This document shows, one piece after another, positions 22,809 through 34,560 of a DNA stretch of 64,000 nucleotides; position 1 is the first letter of the stretch; each line of letters starts with the position of its first letter. Under the pieces are notes generated by a model. That model did not search any database, was not told where the DNA came from, and saw nothing but the letters and a program-made list of their open reading frames with translations. The DNA is from Tetrapyrgos nigripes (Eukaryota > Basidiomycota > Agaricomycetes > Agaricales > Campanellaceae): contig JAACJM010000084.1 of the NCBI GenBank assembly GCA_013368315.1, positions 62,001-126,000 of the forward strand, written 5' to 3'. The translations under genes were made by a program, and so were the position numbers.

Positions 22809-24915
22809 ATGGACCAGGGTAGCAATCCTGACATTGGAGGAGGTATTGAAGGGCAAATGTGAGTAGCTCCATTCTATTTCTTCTATGTCCTCGCCCATTC
22901 CCTGCCCGTTCCCTCAGGCTTTCCCGTTTGTTGCATAGCGGTGCCTGTTTCTCATACGTACTGATCCTAATACTCTGCGGGTCCGCAGAATGATTCATAG
23001 GTATATGTACCTCCTGGGTATCAGTTCGTCGTTTTTGCAAGCTTTCGACTTGGACGCTTTATAAACCCGCAAACGCAAAATTTGTAGCGATTCTTTTTTG
23101 GGATCATATTATCACTTTCGGTGAGTTTCGCCCAACTTCTACCTAACTTCTTAGTACTCAGTGGTTGACTGTTATGATTTCGCATCTGGTTGATATCGTT
23201 TCAGGCGATGAAGTCAACTACATCTGGACTCGGCCTAAAATCCTATCCTCTTATTGCTTTCTTATCATCCGATATTTGGGGTTGGTCGGAACGATTCCTG
23301 TGACGGTGGTGAAGTTTTCGATGATGAGTACTAGTGTGAGTGCATACCCGTTCATTCAATTCATGACGGGCTTGTTCTTAGATTATACGTCGACGTCATG
23401 GCTCTGGCTCTGAACACCAATCTCTCTGCTTTTTACTTTTCAGGCGTCAGTAAATTCCAATCGAGATAAATCCTAGATCCGCCCTTTGATTCTGAAGTGA
23501 CATGTTTGCTTGCTTATCAATCTAGGTGCATGCGATTCTATTTCTACGGTTTCGGTTGGACCATCTTGCGAGCTGTGATTGTACACGGTAGGTATACAGT
23601 ATACTTCTAAGTTCTAATCTCCGAATCCTCCTATGGCACGGTTTACTCGATTTAAGCTCACGCTGGCGCTGATAGGCTCCCTCTGCTTGCGTACATATGC
23701 ACTTTACGAACGGAGTCGTCGGATTTTGGTTATTATGGTTGTCGCAATTTTGTCAATCACGGGGATTGCTCTGGTGAGCGATACTTACTTTATTCAAATA
23801 AGTAATTGACGTACAATTTGCGGATCTCCATCATCCCTCTATGCTATCCATCGCTATACGTATTCATATGTATGCATGTACTCTACATCTACATCTACAG
23901 TGGCAAGTCTCAAACCGAGGTAGTACGCGGATACAATTGCATTCTGAAGGGTGTGTGGTCGCTGTACATCTCGATACGTGAGTGGATTCGTTTTAGTTCG
24001 GGAAAAGGTATCTTCATATTGAACGCTCATCCTCGTCTTCCTCTTCGACCCTGGTCTTCTCAGTATTTTCCGTGCGTCTCTCACCTATACTTATATCAAA
24101 CTCATGCTCAATCTGAATGGTCGCCTTGTTCCTTCTACCACAGACCGAATACTCCTATGGATACTAATTCTAGCCTATGACTCCCTCATCTTTTTATTAA
24201 CACTATGGAAATCCTGGTCCATGAGACATTATCATGGCTTCAATGCGCAGGCGCCGGATCCATTGATTGCGTTGTTATTTAGAGACGGTGAGTCACTTGT
24301 CTGCTTATAGTCTAATTTTGAGTGGACGTATCTGTCCTTTCCTCGATTGTGATCCATCAAACAGGTGCCATGTACTATGCGTAAGTGTCGACGTTGTAGA
24401 GGTTGTTTTGTATTCATGTCGAAATATACCAGGTTCAAGCTGCTTGCGTCACTTGCACATATAATAACATTCTATGTAAGTTCGGCTTCCCCATGCACCT
24501 GCGGGTTTACTTACTTACATTTGTGACTTAGACTTCCGGGGTAAGTACCCACATGATTCACAACTCATTCGACTTTTTTTCTGCCTATCTAATTTCCTTC
24601 CCTTCACCTCGTACACCCCAGACCTACACCACACAACCCCTATTCACATTCACAGCCAACTTCTCCGCAATAATGGCATCACGTATGCTTCTCAACCTTC
24701 ATAAATCAGTCGATGAAGGAATTCTCTCCTCTCAAAGGCTGATTGATATTGATTCCGTTCCCGCTATGCCATGGTCAGAAGGTCATGATCTAGCTATAGA
24801 ACTTGAAACGGTCTCGAGTCTGAGGAGGAGGAACGGTCGGGTTACTCGTAGTATAATATTGGACAGTATAATGGATTTGGATGACGAGATAGTAGAAATC
24901 GAAAGAGATGATTGA
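22809..24915 (+). CDS. Seven-helix membrane protein, DUF6533 type
   Basis: Exons 22809-22858, 23042-23120, 23205-23335, 23526-23587, 23676-23773, 23901-23977, 24064-24287, 24365-24380, 24433-24475, 24532-24540 (9 nt) and 24622-24915 are supported. The link between the first and second (perhaps via 22939-22957) and between 23335 and 23526 is unresolved. Conserved blocks are WDHIITFGDEVNYIWTRPK, RTYALYERSRRIL, LAYDSLIFLLTLWKSW, DPLIALLFRDGAMYYA and IMASRMLLNLH. These define the Agaricomycete DUF6533 family of plasma-membrane, receptor-like proteins with unknown ligand. The acidic cytosolic tail (IMDLDDEIVEIERDD) follows the last helix. It could be a full gene or carry a small defect at the two unresolved junctions. 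Confidence 0.75.
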
Positions 24916-25855
24916 TTCCCAATGTCATCCATTGGTGTGGCAAAGAACTTGGGAGACGGGTCGGAATCAAACCAAGATTTCTTTTGACTCGGAGTACATC
25001 GACAGAGATGGCGCTACTACTAGAGATGTGTTGTATGGGCATGCAGGGTTTAAGAAGGCGAGGGAGAAGGAATAACGGGATCCACAATTTCTCTGGGGGC
25101 TGCTGAGCTTCTTTGGACGTCGACGAGTATGTCAATGCTCGTATCCTCCTCGGCGACGACATCTATGTCCCCATCTTCCTCTCCTTCCTCTCCTCTCTCC
25201 CTCTTCCTCGATGTCTATCGCTGTCCCTCGATGGAGATATGCCGTACAACGAGCTGAAAGTCGACGTGCACGACAATAGTACATTCGTATTCCCGCTGAT
25301 GGAATGGAACCCTCTCGCTGTTTCAGTGTTATGGTGTCTCTGACAGTTCGCATATCCGCTACATCATTTCCACGACTTCTTCTTCCTGGATAATTCCACC
25401 TGTCACTTGCCCTGTGCTTCTTCGCTATTGCCATTGCTCTCGTCGGCGCCAAAAGCTACCCAGTGTACTTTTCTTAGCGGTATTGTTAAAAGATAGTGAT
25501 CGTGAAGATTTTGATCTCGAAAAAGTCTACCTGCATTGACACTTCGTCGAACTGACACAATACAGCGGGCTATTTTCACCCAATCTCCAAATAGGAGTGT
25601 TATGAAGACCCTATAGGATGGCTAGGCTATGTAGCTGAACGAAGATCTGTCGCGGTCCACCATCATGGCAGATACATCTTTGAACAAAGATTCTTTCCAA
25701 AGCAGATGTAAGTGACTTCATCATTCAATCATTAGGTATTATTATCTGCATGCTGTGTGGTGAACGATCCTGAAATAACATAGGGCCAGGTAAAGCTTAT
25801 AAGCTGGCGCTCCATCACGATCCTGAATCATTCCAGGTCTTACACTCAGGCTCTT
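24916..25855. other. Intergenic between the two seven-helix genes
   Basis: Short open frames on both strands only. An ATG at 25665 followed by a GTAAGT donor could be an alternative upstream exon of the next gene, but the phases do not close, so I start that gene at 25856. Confidence 0.4.
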
Positions 25856-27243
25856 ATGTCTCAGACTCAGCAACTTTCCTATCCTCTTTCCAGCTCTGAT
25901 ATTTATGCGATCAAAGAGTGGATCCTAGAATTAGCTATCCAATGGCTCCTTTATGGTGCTGATGCTACGCTTTTGCTGTCTGCCTCTTGTATCTTGCTGT
26001 AAGTTCACGACAAATCATGTCACTCTTGACTTGACTACAGCGCATTAATGCGAAGTTGCCTATCGCTTGCAGATCCCAACAAAAACACCACTCGATGTCC
26101 CAACGTACTCTACTTGCCCTTGTTGTCCTTATGCTCATTCTTTCAAGTGCATCTATCGCACTAAACTCTGTATTTGTTCTCATACAAATTCCATCTCTGG
26201 GAAACGATGTCGATCTCATCAACAGTGAAGGGTTCACGGTGCGATTACTCCAAGTCGTAGCTGCTTCAGGGATTGTGGACAGAGTAAATGTTTGTGATAT
26301 TCTTTTATTGATAGTGCGTATCCGAGTCGAAGGTACTAACAGGCTACATCCCTAGTATGTCACTGGGGATGGTATCGTAGTTTGGAGGGCATGGGCCATG
26401 TACCCTCGGAATTTCCTTGTCAAGGTTATTTTAATCATCTGTATGATAGCGTCGGTGGGTAAGTCAAGAAAAGGTTTATGATGGCTTTGTTCGTGCTACC
26501 TATTCGTGCATTAGTTGGAACGTTTTTGGATGCAGGAATAGGCGCCGCCAGAGTTCTGGGTAGTTCTGATTTCTCTGATATACTGGGAAAGAAAACCAGT
26601 GCATTAATGATGTGCCTGCCCCTCCTTGGAACAAACATTATTGCCACGGTGTGCATTGGATATAAAGCTTGGTAAGTATATTTTTGAAAGCCTCACCTGA
26701 CTATCAGTTACTTATATAGAGTCCGAAATCTTTAGGCTCCATAACCAAGATATTAGAAAGATTTTAAGGGAGTCTAGAAGCCAAATATCCAGAACGGGGA
26801 AAATTCTGCTGTTATTCGTAGAATCTGGAGTGATGTACTGCGGGCTTTGGGTTAGTTCCTGATACTTGCAGCTGATGGCATGCATTTTTTTTGGAATCCT
26901 GACTGTTCATGCAACTTTATTTACAGATTACATATTTACTCATCGTCATGATAGATGGCGGTGAGGCAGTTGTTTTTCAGACTTTTGCCAGTGCTTTGCC
27001 GTTTCTATCAGTGAGTACTTTAGATTTTTACAGTCTCGTGGCACTGAAATGTCCACAAAGACTTTATATCCTGTCTTTATAATCCTGGTAGTAACGCTCG
27101 AAAGGACGAAAGAGGAGATCAAAGCTGCGAACGATATGTCGCTTTCTCAGTCCATCAGGTTTGCCTCCGCACAACATGCAACATCGCAGACTGAGACTGA
27201 GACTGAGAGCCGGGCTGAGGTACATGAACAGAGCTACCACTGA
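25856..27243 (+). CDS. Seven-helix fungal integral membrane protein
   Basis: Seven exons (25856-25998, 26073-26313, 26356-26458, 26515-26671, 26736-26850, 26927-27010, 27061-27243) join to 341 aa starting MSQTQQLSYPLSSSDIYAIK. Seven hydrophobic segments are visible. Family-like blocks are GDGIVVWRAWAMYP, NIIATVCIGYKAW, GKILLLFVESGVMYCGLW and TLYPVFIILVVTLERTKEE, the pattern of a large Agaricomyc ete family of uncharacterised receptor-like membrane proteins. The C-terminal tail contains an ETETETES run. It lies in tandem with the DUF6533-type gene 0.9 kb upstream. Ligand and signalling partner are unknown. Confidence 0.82.
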
Positions 27244-27599
27244 AAAGGCAAAAATTCACTCCCCTTAAATTCCTTACTACTTAGTGTGTATTATGTATCT
27301 TCATTTCCTTTGTTTTTATCTATCTCGGGGCTATCTCATGCCCTATGGACTATACTTATTCATTACTTAGCCATTAATCCTTAGAAGCATAAAATCTGCT
27401 GGGATCGTCCCAGTACATACACGTACGCATTCAGACGTCAGTGCTACTTCGTCAAAGATAGGGGCTAGTAGACGCGTCGATATATAAGTCCGGACGTGAT
27501 ATCCGCGTGACCGGTCTGGAGCCAAAAAGAACTGATCAGACCCGATCTTCTCCCAAAACGCACAGTATACCGTTATATGCCTGTCATTTACTACACAAA

Positions 27600-27800
27600 G
27601 TAAGTGTTGGTAGCCTACTGGTTAAGCGTGTCAAGCTGGAGCAAAGGATGTGGGACGTCTGGCTACCTCTGCTGTTTGCTTCAGGACTGTCCCTCTCAAT
27701 CCCCCTATTCCTACATCTTGCATGGTGAGATGGCTGAGCAGTCTAAGGCACCAGACTAGGGATCAGGGTAAAATGAGGACTCACAGTCACACAGCCATCC
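27600..27800 (+). repeat. tRNA-derived SINE-like pieces
   Basis: GGTAGCCTACTGGTTAAGCG (27609-27628) resembles the 5' half of a tRNA. GGTGAGATGGCTGAGCAGTC (from 27725), continuing with TAAGGCACCAGACTAGG, closely resembles the acceptor/D-arm/anticodon part of tRNA-Leu with an A box, but no T-arm or B box follows. The two halves are therefore not functional tRNAs. Pol III-derived SINE heads are the best reading. A B-box-like GTGGGTTCGATCC after a CTAT microsatellite occurs at 29786-29813. Confidence 0.5.
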
Positions 27801-28569
27801 CTGCTGCTGTCAACCTCTAGCTCAATGTTCCCAACCTCTACCTCATATCTTATGGTGCACAGTCATTGTGGTCTTGATGCTGACATCTTTGGTGTACAGA
27901 TTGTGAAGTTTCATGAAGTTTTTGCGAGGTCTCACCATTTCACATCTGAGACCTCTCCGACAAACACTCCCTCCTGTACTTTCAGTGCGCCTCTAGTCTG
28001 AGAGGTCCTCACACCCCTTCAACACTTCCCTGCTTCTATTGCCAAGCTGCTCAACAACACCTCTACTAGACTCCCAATCTTCCTTCTTCACTCCTGCATG
28101 TCAACAGTACCTCAAGTCTTCTCCAGTCCCACTTCCAAGTCCCTTTCGCCCTCAAATCACCCATCCTCATTCCCTCCACTGTGTACACTGCGTCGCCTCT
28201 TTTCATTGCAGCTGGTGTCTCAGTATCTATGAATTCCACCAGTGACATCAGCGGTCCAGATACCCAAGGCTTTCCACTGTCCACCCATCCTTCCAGATCC
28301 CATGAGGCCTAGGCTGTCAAAAACAGTCTCGGACGACTGGACTGCAGGGGGGCATATGCTCATCTGCAGGGCTTTCAGATTGCCCCACTTTCTTTCCCTG
28401 CTGCTTATCTTTCCAGTGCAGCACCCATTCCTGCAGTCTCCAGAGTCCACCACCATCTCCTCCACTGCTGTCGACATTCAGCCCTATGTCTACAGCATCC
28501 CTCTCCCATCCATTTTTTTGTATTTTTTTCTCTCTATGTTGTTTTCATATGCTTACTTCCTCCAATGGT

Positions 28570-28850
28570 CATATCCCATTTTGCATTGAGACAACACCAC
28601 ACCATCTCTGCGCCTTCACGTCGAGACATCGTCATACTGTCTTTTTTTTTGTCCTATCCCATTTTGTGTCAAGACAATGCCACACTGTCTCCATGCCTTC
28701 ACCTTGAGACATCGTCATACCATCATGTCGTCTCTGTGTACTGTGTTGGGACATCCTCGTCTTCCTGTCTCCACAACTTCATGCTGAGACTTTGTCATAC
28801 TGTCTCCATGTCTTATAAGCACTTCAGTGTGGTAGACACCCTACCCTGAC
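28570..28850. repeat. Tandem-like units, period about 80 bp, with a second copy at 29565-29690
   Basis: Units share TCCCATTTTG, GAGACA-CGTCATAC and CACTGTCTCCATGCCTTCAC with substitutions. The last unit ends in AGCACTTCAGTGTGGTAGAC and CCCTACCCTG. The copy at 29565-29690 has the same order (TCCCACTCTGCG, CACTGTCTCTGCACCTTCAC, AGCACTTCAGAGGTGTAGA, CCCTACCCTG). They appear to be parts of one dispersed element, not a gene. Confidence 0.55.
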
Positions 28851-29212
28851 TGGAACCTGGTTCCTGATACTGCCGCATTTATTCACAACACTGTTATTAT
28901 TTGGAAAGATAGATGTGGGATCCCAAGGATCAATGAGTGTAATATGTTCCTTTCAATGCTCTTTTCTTTTCACGACCTCTGTTAGTATTTACGAGGCTGA
29001 AGAATGAGGCTGAGTTTTATACACTCCTTTTCTGCGTGTGGCTATGTTGCATTTGTGCCCCGGTTTTTTCCACGCTTCATTCCAATCTCATCCGAGTTGA
29101 GTTTTCATGCAGCTTGTTCATGTGTCCAGTCTGGTGATAGCATGACACGGTCATTGAACACGCGTCTTTGAACACACATCTTGAGTAACCTTTCCATGTC
29201 CAAAAAAAAAAT

Positions 29213-29447
29213 TTACGAGGCCCTTTAGGGTCTCGTTCTTATAACCTGACGTTTCTGCGTGTGGCTATGCTCGATAACTCCACCGGTCCCTGGTGCCATT
29301 TGATCACCGTAACCGGTCATCGGCCGTTGCCACCAAGACACGTGATCTGCAACGCTCATCATCTTTCACCCTTACTCATCGCTGCTCACCATCCATGAAC
29401 TGATTACTTGGGCCTCGTTACTGCCATGCGAAGCGGTGGCCCACAGC
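29213..29447. repeat. Short copy of the TTACGAGGCC-ended repeat family
   Basis: The left end TTTACGAGGCCCTTTAGGG and the right end GGGCCTCGTTACTGCC-ATGC are inverted over about 11 bp (TTACGAGGCCC / GGGCCTCGTTA). The right end continues with GCGAAGCGGTGGCCCAC. The same two ends bound longer DNA at 58156-60531 and occur near 63670 and 63938-63975. It is non-coding and non-autonomous. Confidence 0.65.
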
Positions 29448-29860
29448 TCCTTCATTCTTATAGTACTACATATGCTGTACTTGACAATCTTGTGTTGGTT
29501 TCCTCTCTCTATGTCTACATTCACTAACCTTCTCAGTATGTTTTGTTATCTGCTGCCTTCTCCCAGGTCCTATCCCACTCTGCGTTACACGTCACACTGT
29601 CTCTGCACCTTCACGTTGAGACATTGTCATACCATCTCTGTGTTGTACCAGCACTTCAGAGGTGTAGATGCCCTACCCTGCTTGTGAGGACAATTGGCCC
29701 TACATCACTGTTGCTTGCCCTGCACATCCAGCAATTGGGTCCATGTAGTAGCTCCTTGTAGCTAGTACAGTGCAGTGTAATTCTATCTATCTATCTATCT
29801 GTGGGTTCGATCCTGTGCTTGTGCTTTTTTATTACACCTCAAGGCAAGGTGCTAGCCTCA

Positions 29861-29920
29861 CCTTAGTGTTAGGGTTCATTTGGTTAGGGTTTTGGTTAGG
29901 GTTTGGTTAGGGTTCAGGTT
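29861..29920 (+). repeat. Interstitial telomere-like repeats
   Basis: Five TTAGGGT-type units spaced by short linkers (TTAGGGTTCATTTGGTTAGG and on) lie in about 55 bp, with further single units to 30035. TTAGGG is the telomere repeat of most filamentous fungi. It may mark an old break repair, a former chromosome end or a satellite. Confidence 0.7.
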
Positions 29921-31269
29921 TCTGGGCTGTAGGCCTGCAGCAAAGCCATCAAAAACCTCAAAGAGGCGGGGTTAGAGTTAGGGGGGCTGGAGGCCCTGCA
30001 GCACAGCTGCACCAGTTAAAGGTTAGGGTTGAGAACATCTAACTTGTGCACAACAAGGCTTTAGTGTGCCTGCCTGAGACTCCCCAGTTTGGGGGACCCC
30101 CTGAGCCTGTGAGGGAGGGGAGGGAGCGAATGGCGGGCCCTCTTGTGCACAACCCCAAATGCTGGCGGCATGCCTTTTCTATTGATTGATCTAAGATCTC
30201 TGGTCATGCATATATCATATGATATGATGACATGTATGTCCATACTTATATATCAGACACGTCCCAGTCATGTGCTGAAGCAGTTTGCCACCGGCATTTC
30301 TTTCTTCTCAACCACATTCCCAATGCTTCCATCAAGGAACGTGCCCAGGCTAAAATAGATCACAAAGAACCAAACATATACAATGAGCTCAACAAAGAGG
30401 CTGCAGACAGAGCAGTACTAGGTAGGTTCCTTTTTTTTCTGCCTTCTTTTGTTTTTCTGCATTCACGCCAAAAAAGACAAAAATATCTGCTCAATGGAAA
30501 AGTGAACTGATCCACCACATACCAGTACAATACTTGTCTATCAGTTCACTTTTCTGTTGGAGTAGGGGTTTCGGGGAGGTCTAGGCCCCATGTAGTCATG
30601 TGATCACGTAGTATACAGCTTGCATTTTTTTCTTCTTCTTTGGAGGTGTGTTTCTGCTTTACACAGAGACCATGTTGCTCAATGACAAAGGGTCAGGGCA
30701 CGAAGGATCTCAACTTTGTATACTGTTGCATAGGTAGATGTATTGAAAACATAGAGAGTTCCTCCAAGGGGAAATGCTTTTGTGCACTGAGTGTGGGACT
30801 CAGAGCAGGTACAGGATTGTAGACAATTTACCAATTAGGCCAAAGTTCAGGTAGGGCCTATGACATGTCCAGACATAAGTCATGAGCCATTTAATTTAAC
30901 CATCGCCAATCAACAACAGACCGCTTAATGAGCAGTTTGATTACCAGTGGGAGTTGGAACAGTCAAGTCTTTGTCAGCTTCCCATGAGGGTGCCAGACTC
31001 TGGCTCCCCATGAGCTCACCTCCAGTGTGAAGGAGGTATGATTCTGAAGGTCCACAGAGATGGCTTCAGCATTGAACTGTTGGTCAAACTTTTGTTGCAG
31101 CAATATTACGCCAGCGGGGACATTAATGGCTCTAAAATAGCCATGAGGGGTGGTGAGTCAATCTCTTCTTGCTTCATGCACAAATCTCCAAATAACCCTG
31201 TTCTATAGCAGAGAATACAGGCAACAATGAAGTGATGGTAAGAGGTAAAAGACTGAGGAAAGCATAACT

Positions 31270-32107
31270 GACTGTGTAGGTACTTATAGTCTGGAATAAT
31301 ATAACTCCATAATCCCAGGACTATCTGATGACCTGTTACATCTTTGATGAAGTGACAATCAACTGCCCATTCAACCTCATCATGTTCCCATGGGACAGAT
31401 CAGTCATAATCAGGTAATTTCTTCTTTAAAGCTTTATTCACAATGTGATGAAGATCTTTGGGTAACCTGTGGAAGAAGTAATCATTATCTTGGGTATCAG
31501 TGATTTCAGCTTGATGGAGAAGTGGCCCAGCTATATGAGTGCAATCTCACAAATAACATACCCAGACTGCACAGTTTTTGAACTTCTTTTTGTGGTACTC
31601 ATCTGTGAGCTTATTGATATGGTGAACTTTATATCTACAGTCCTTGTAATCAAAGTGATAGATATGAAGGAATTGATTCTTGAAATCAGTCCAATTGGGG
31701 ACATTGTAGGAGGGAAATCCCTTAACTATGTCAATGATATACAAAGAGTTGTAGTAGATCAAAGCATCAATGCATTCTTGATCATCTTGTAATAGATAGT
31801 TACTGAATAACCTTTCCAAATGGGTAATGAACTGCTTAGCACACCTATGGTCTCCTTTGAATTTAGACAGTGCTTCCCAATGTCCTTTCACTGGTTGAGC
31901 AAGGAATCCTTGACGAGTCATGTTGGTTGTAGGTGGGATAATTGTTGCAGAAGGATTGGTGGCTGGTGGTTGATTAGATTGTGAATTTTGGGATCTAGTG
32001 GTAGGTGGAGCATTGCTTGTGCTTTGAGATCCAGTAGGGTCTCCTGTGGCATTGCTGTTAGTGGCATTAGAATTGGTTGCATCAGTAGATTGTCCTGGGA
32101 TAGACAT
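31270..32107 (-). pseudogene. Retrotransposon Gag (capsid) remnant
   Basis: On the minus strand a 186-codon frame starts MSIPGQSTDATNSN, is rich in Thr, Asn and Gln, then shows KGHWEALSKFKGDHRCAKQF and NWTDFKNQFLHIYHFDYKD, typical of Ty3-type capsid proteins. A stop at 31547 and a frameshift follow. The capsid similarity then resumes in another frame (ITDTQDNDYFFHRLPKDLHH, VNKALKKKLPDYD) to about 31270. No protease or polymerase is found downstream. It is a fossil of a different element from the intact-length chromovirus 4 kb away. Confidence 0.65.
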
Positions 32108-33480
32108 GGTAACTGCGGCTAGGTAGGTTGAAATAGACTAATGACAAGTAGATTGGGAGGAGGTTGAGGAAGAGGCATCAACAATCAATGGAACCACCCC
32201 TCACAGTGAGCTCCAAAGATGATGCGAGGATAAAGAATGAGTCTAAAGACTCTTCACAAAACTAGTGAGATGTGAAGATCTCAAACTTGATGGTTGCTCA
32301 CAATCTACACACCTCAAGGCTGATATGGTAGAACATGAAGCTTGGGGTGAACAGTGACTGGACACCTGACAAGGACTTGGGCAAAACTCAATTGGAAGTG
32401 GGTGGTTGACAAGACATTTATTGCTTGTTACCTATGCATGTATTATGAGGCTGAAGAATGAGGCTGAGTTCTTTACACTCACTTTCTGCTTGTGGCTATG
32501 CCTATTCTGTACCCTGGTTATTCCCGTTCTCTCTCCTATTTTGTTCCATTTTCACCTGTTCATATTTCATTTTCATCAGGAATCAGCATCCTAGACTTGT
32601 GGCACCACCATGAAGTCCTTCAATGCTCATATTGTCTGTTTTACTTGATGCTCTTTTTTCCCTGTTTACTTCAACAGCCATCATGTTTCATTTTCAGTCC
32701 TCTTTCTGCATCTGCCCCTTCCTTACTGCATTGACCCTTAAAGTTTGTGGTGAGCCCTGTGGCCTCATACTCACCACACGGAGCACTGGCCCACACCCTT
32801 TTGATTATGAGGCCAAAGAATGAGGATGAGTTCTTTACACTGCGTTTCCAGGTGTGGCTATGTTGAGTTTGTCCTGGTTTCCTCCGTCTGTCTCAATCAA
32901 ATTTCTTTCTGATTTTCTCTGGTAATAGAGAATATGTGCCCCTATTCTTGTAAGTATTCCCTTTTCAAGAGCTCAAGGGCTGTATCTTCTTCTCATATAT
33001 ATTGATTATAGCTCTGATTCTACACAATGATCTACACTCTAGTACTTTTCTCAGAAATTGAACCAGCAATATCTGTTTTTCGTTGAATATTTTCACTGGA
33101 GTGTGGTCTAGCATCTTAGATTTGAACTCACTGGACTCGTTTCCACCATGCTCAGTGCTGGCCCACACCCCCTTCATATACTAGTAGTACAAGTCAGAAT
33201 GAGTCATAAGAATACGCAGTGTGTAGATAATGACTATAACAAACTGAGTCAATAAGTAATAAGCTTGAGTCAAGTACAGCATCTAAGCAGTGTAGTAGTA
33301 CACAGGAATACACAGTAAAAATGAAATAAACACAAGAAGTATAGATAGGGGCAAATGATGTTGTATCACATGACCAGTATACATAAACCCAAGTGGCTTG
33401 TGCAGAGAGGAGTGGCATAGGGGAATATGGAACAAATATAGATACCATTTTACAGTATCTTAACAGATGGTGGTGTTCTT

Positions 33481-34268
33481 GTGTGCAAAAACCCCATTGG
33501 ACTACAGAAGCATCTAGACTCAGTTTGGGTCTGGGTGGGAGATGCTCGTCTACAGTATCATGCTCTAAAGTCAGTGGAAATGCTATTTGGTCCAATACCA
33601 AGGTACTTGCCTCCCTTTATGCTGGGTGGTACTAAGATACCTTTCAAATCATCCCACTGTTACATTGGAGTGGTTTTCACATCAACAGTGTGCAACTACT
33701 TTGTAGATCACTACAAAAAAAAAGGCAGAAACTGCTTGCTTTACATCTACACATGTATTCAGCATAGAGTCATTGATTGGAGTGAAAAGGTTACCCCCAC
33801 AAATTGGGTGTACTCTTTATACAGCTCTGGTTGACTGCCATCTGATACATGGATGTGAAATAATGCCTGATGTTGACAATAGAGCCTCATACAAGCTCCA
33901 AAAGGTTCAACAGACATTTCTGTGACAGCTTCTATGTATTGGCTCCAACTCATTATTAGCACCCTTTGTTCACAGAAGTGGGTGTCTTGCCAATTGAGTA
34001 CAGGCATACTATTCTATGCCTGGATTATCTAGGATATCTCTTAGAACTCTCTTCAGATAGATATGCGCACATGGCTATGAAAGCAAATATAGACATGGTC
34101 TATATGAGTCAGCCTTGCTGGCTGCAAGATCTATGTTTAACATTGAACAATCTTTCTCCAGTGTTGCAATTACCAAGTAATCTCTGGTCCATGCAAGTGG
34201 AAGTCATCATTCACCTGTGTAAACAAGTGTCAAAGTTTGCAGACAAGCACCTAACCACAGAGATCTAG
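33481..34268 (+). pseudogene. LINE reverse transcriptase C-terminal remnant
   Basis: The first frame has ALKSVEMLFGPIPRYLPPFM, LGGTKIPFKSSHCYIGVVFT and NYFVDHYKKKG, the palm-end and thumb region of fungal non-LTR reverse transcriptases. After two frameshifts a second frame reads LFTEVGVLPIEYRHTILCLD and YLLELSSDRYAHMAMKAN, the conserved segment downstream of the RT domain. Several stops lie between. No endonuclease, YxDD box or poly(A) end is found, so it is a fragment of a long-dead LINE (the element type whose machinery can mobilise SINEs such as those nearby). Confidence 0.7.
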
Positions 34269-34432
34269 AGTATGTCCCAGACATACCTTTTTTGCAATTG
34301 ACTAGAACCACTCTGAGTGTGGCTTGAGTATAGCTTGACTTTCCATTTTGGGTATGACTGTGCTTATTCCAGTCTAGTCAACTTCACTACACTTCATTTT
34401 ATATTAAGTTACTTGCATTGAAAGGGCCATTA

Positions 34433-34560
34433 GAGACCTTGCGCAGAGCCAACGGCTGCCAACCATTGCGCAGATTTGAATTGGAAAATGACATCATAGC
34501 CAGCCACATCAATTCAAATCTGCACAACAGCTGGCAGCCATTGGCTCTGTACAAGGTCTC
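34433..34560. mobile_element. TA-flanked MITE, 128 bp
   Basis: The arms GAGACCTTGCGCAGAGCCAA (left) and TTGGCTCTGTACAAGGTCTC (right) belong to an inverted repeat of about 50 bp with a loop of about 27 bp. TA borders both ends, the target duplication of Tc1/mariner-type elements. It is non-coding. Confidence 0.8.

Noticed and set aside
27725..27800. A functional tRNA-Leu gene
   Set aside because: The T-arm, B box and 3' acceptor strand are missing, so it cannot fold as a tRNA.
28570..28850. A CRISPR-like array
   Set aside because: The units are diverged, spacers are not unique and of equal size, and the host is eukaryotic.
31469..31792. A 107-codon plus frame as a membrane protein gene
   Set aside because: It is the mirror of the Gag remnant on the minus strand.
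33194..33601. A 135-codon minus frame in the repeat nest as a membrane protein gene
   Set aside because: It lies opposite the start of the LINE remnant and has low-complexity hydrophobic composition typical of AT-rich repeat DNA.
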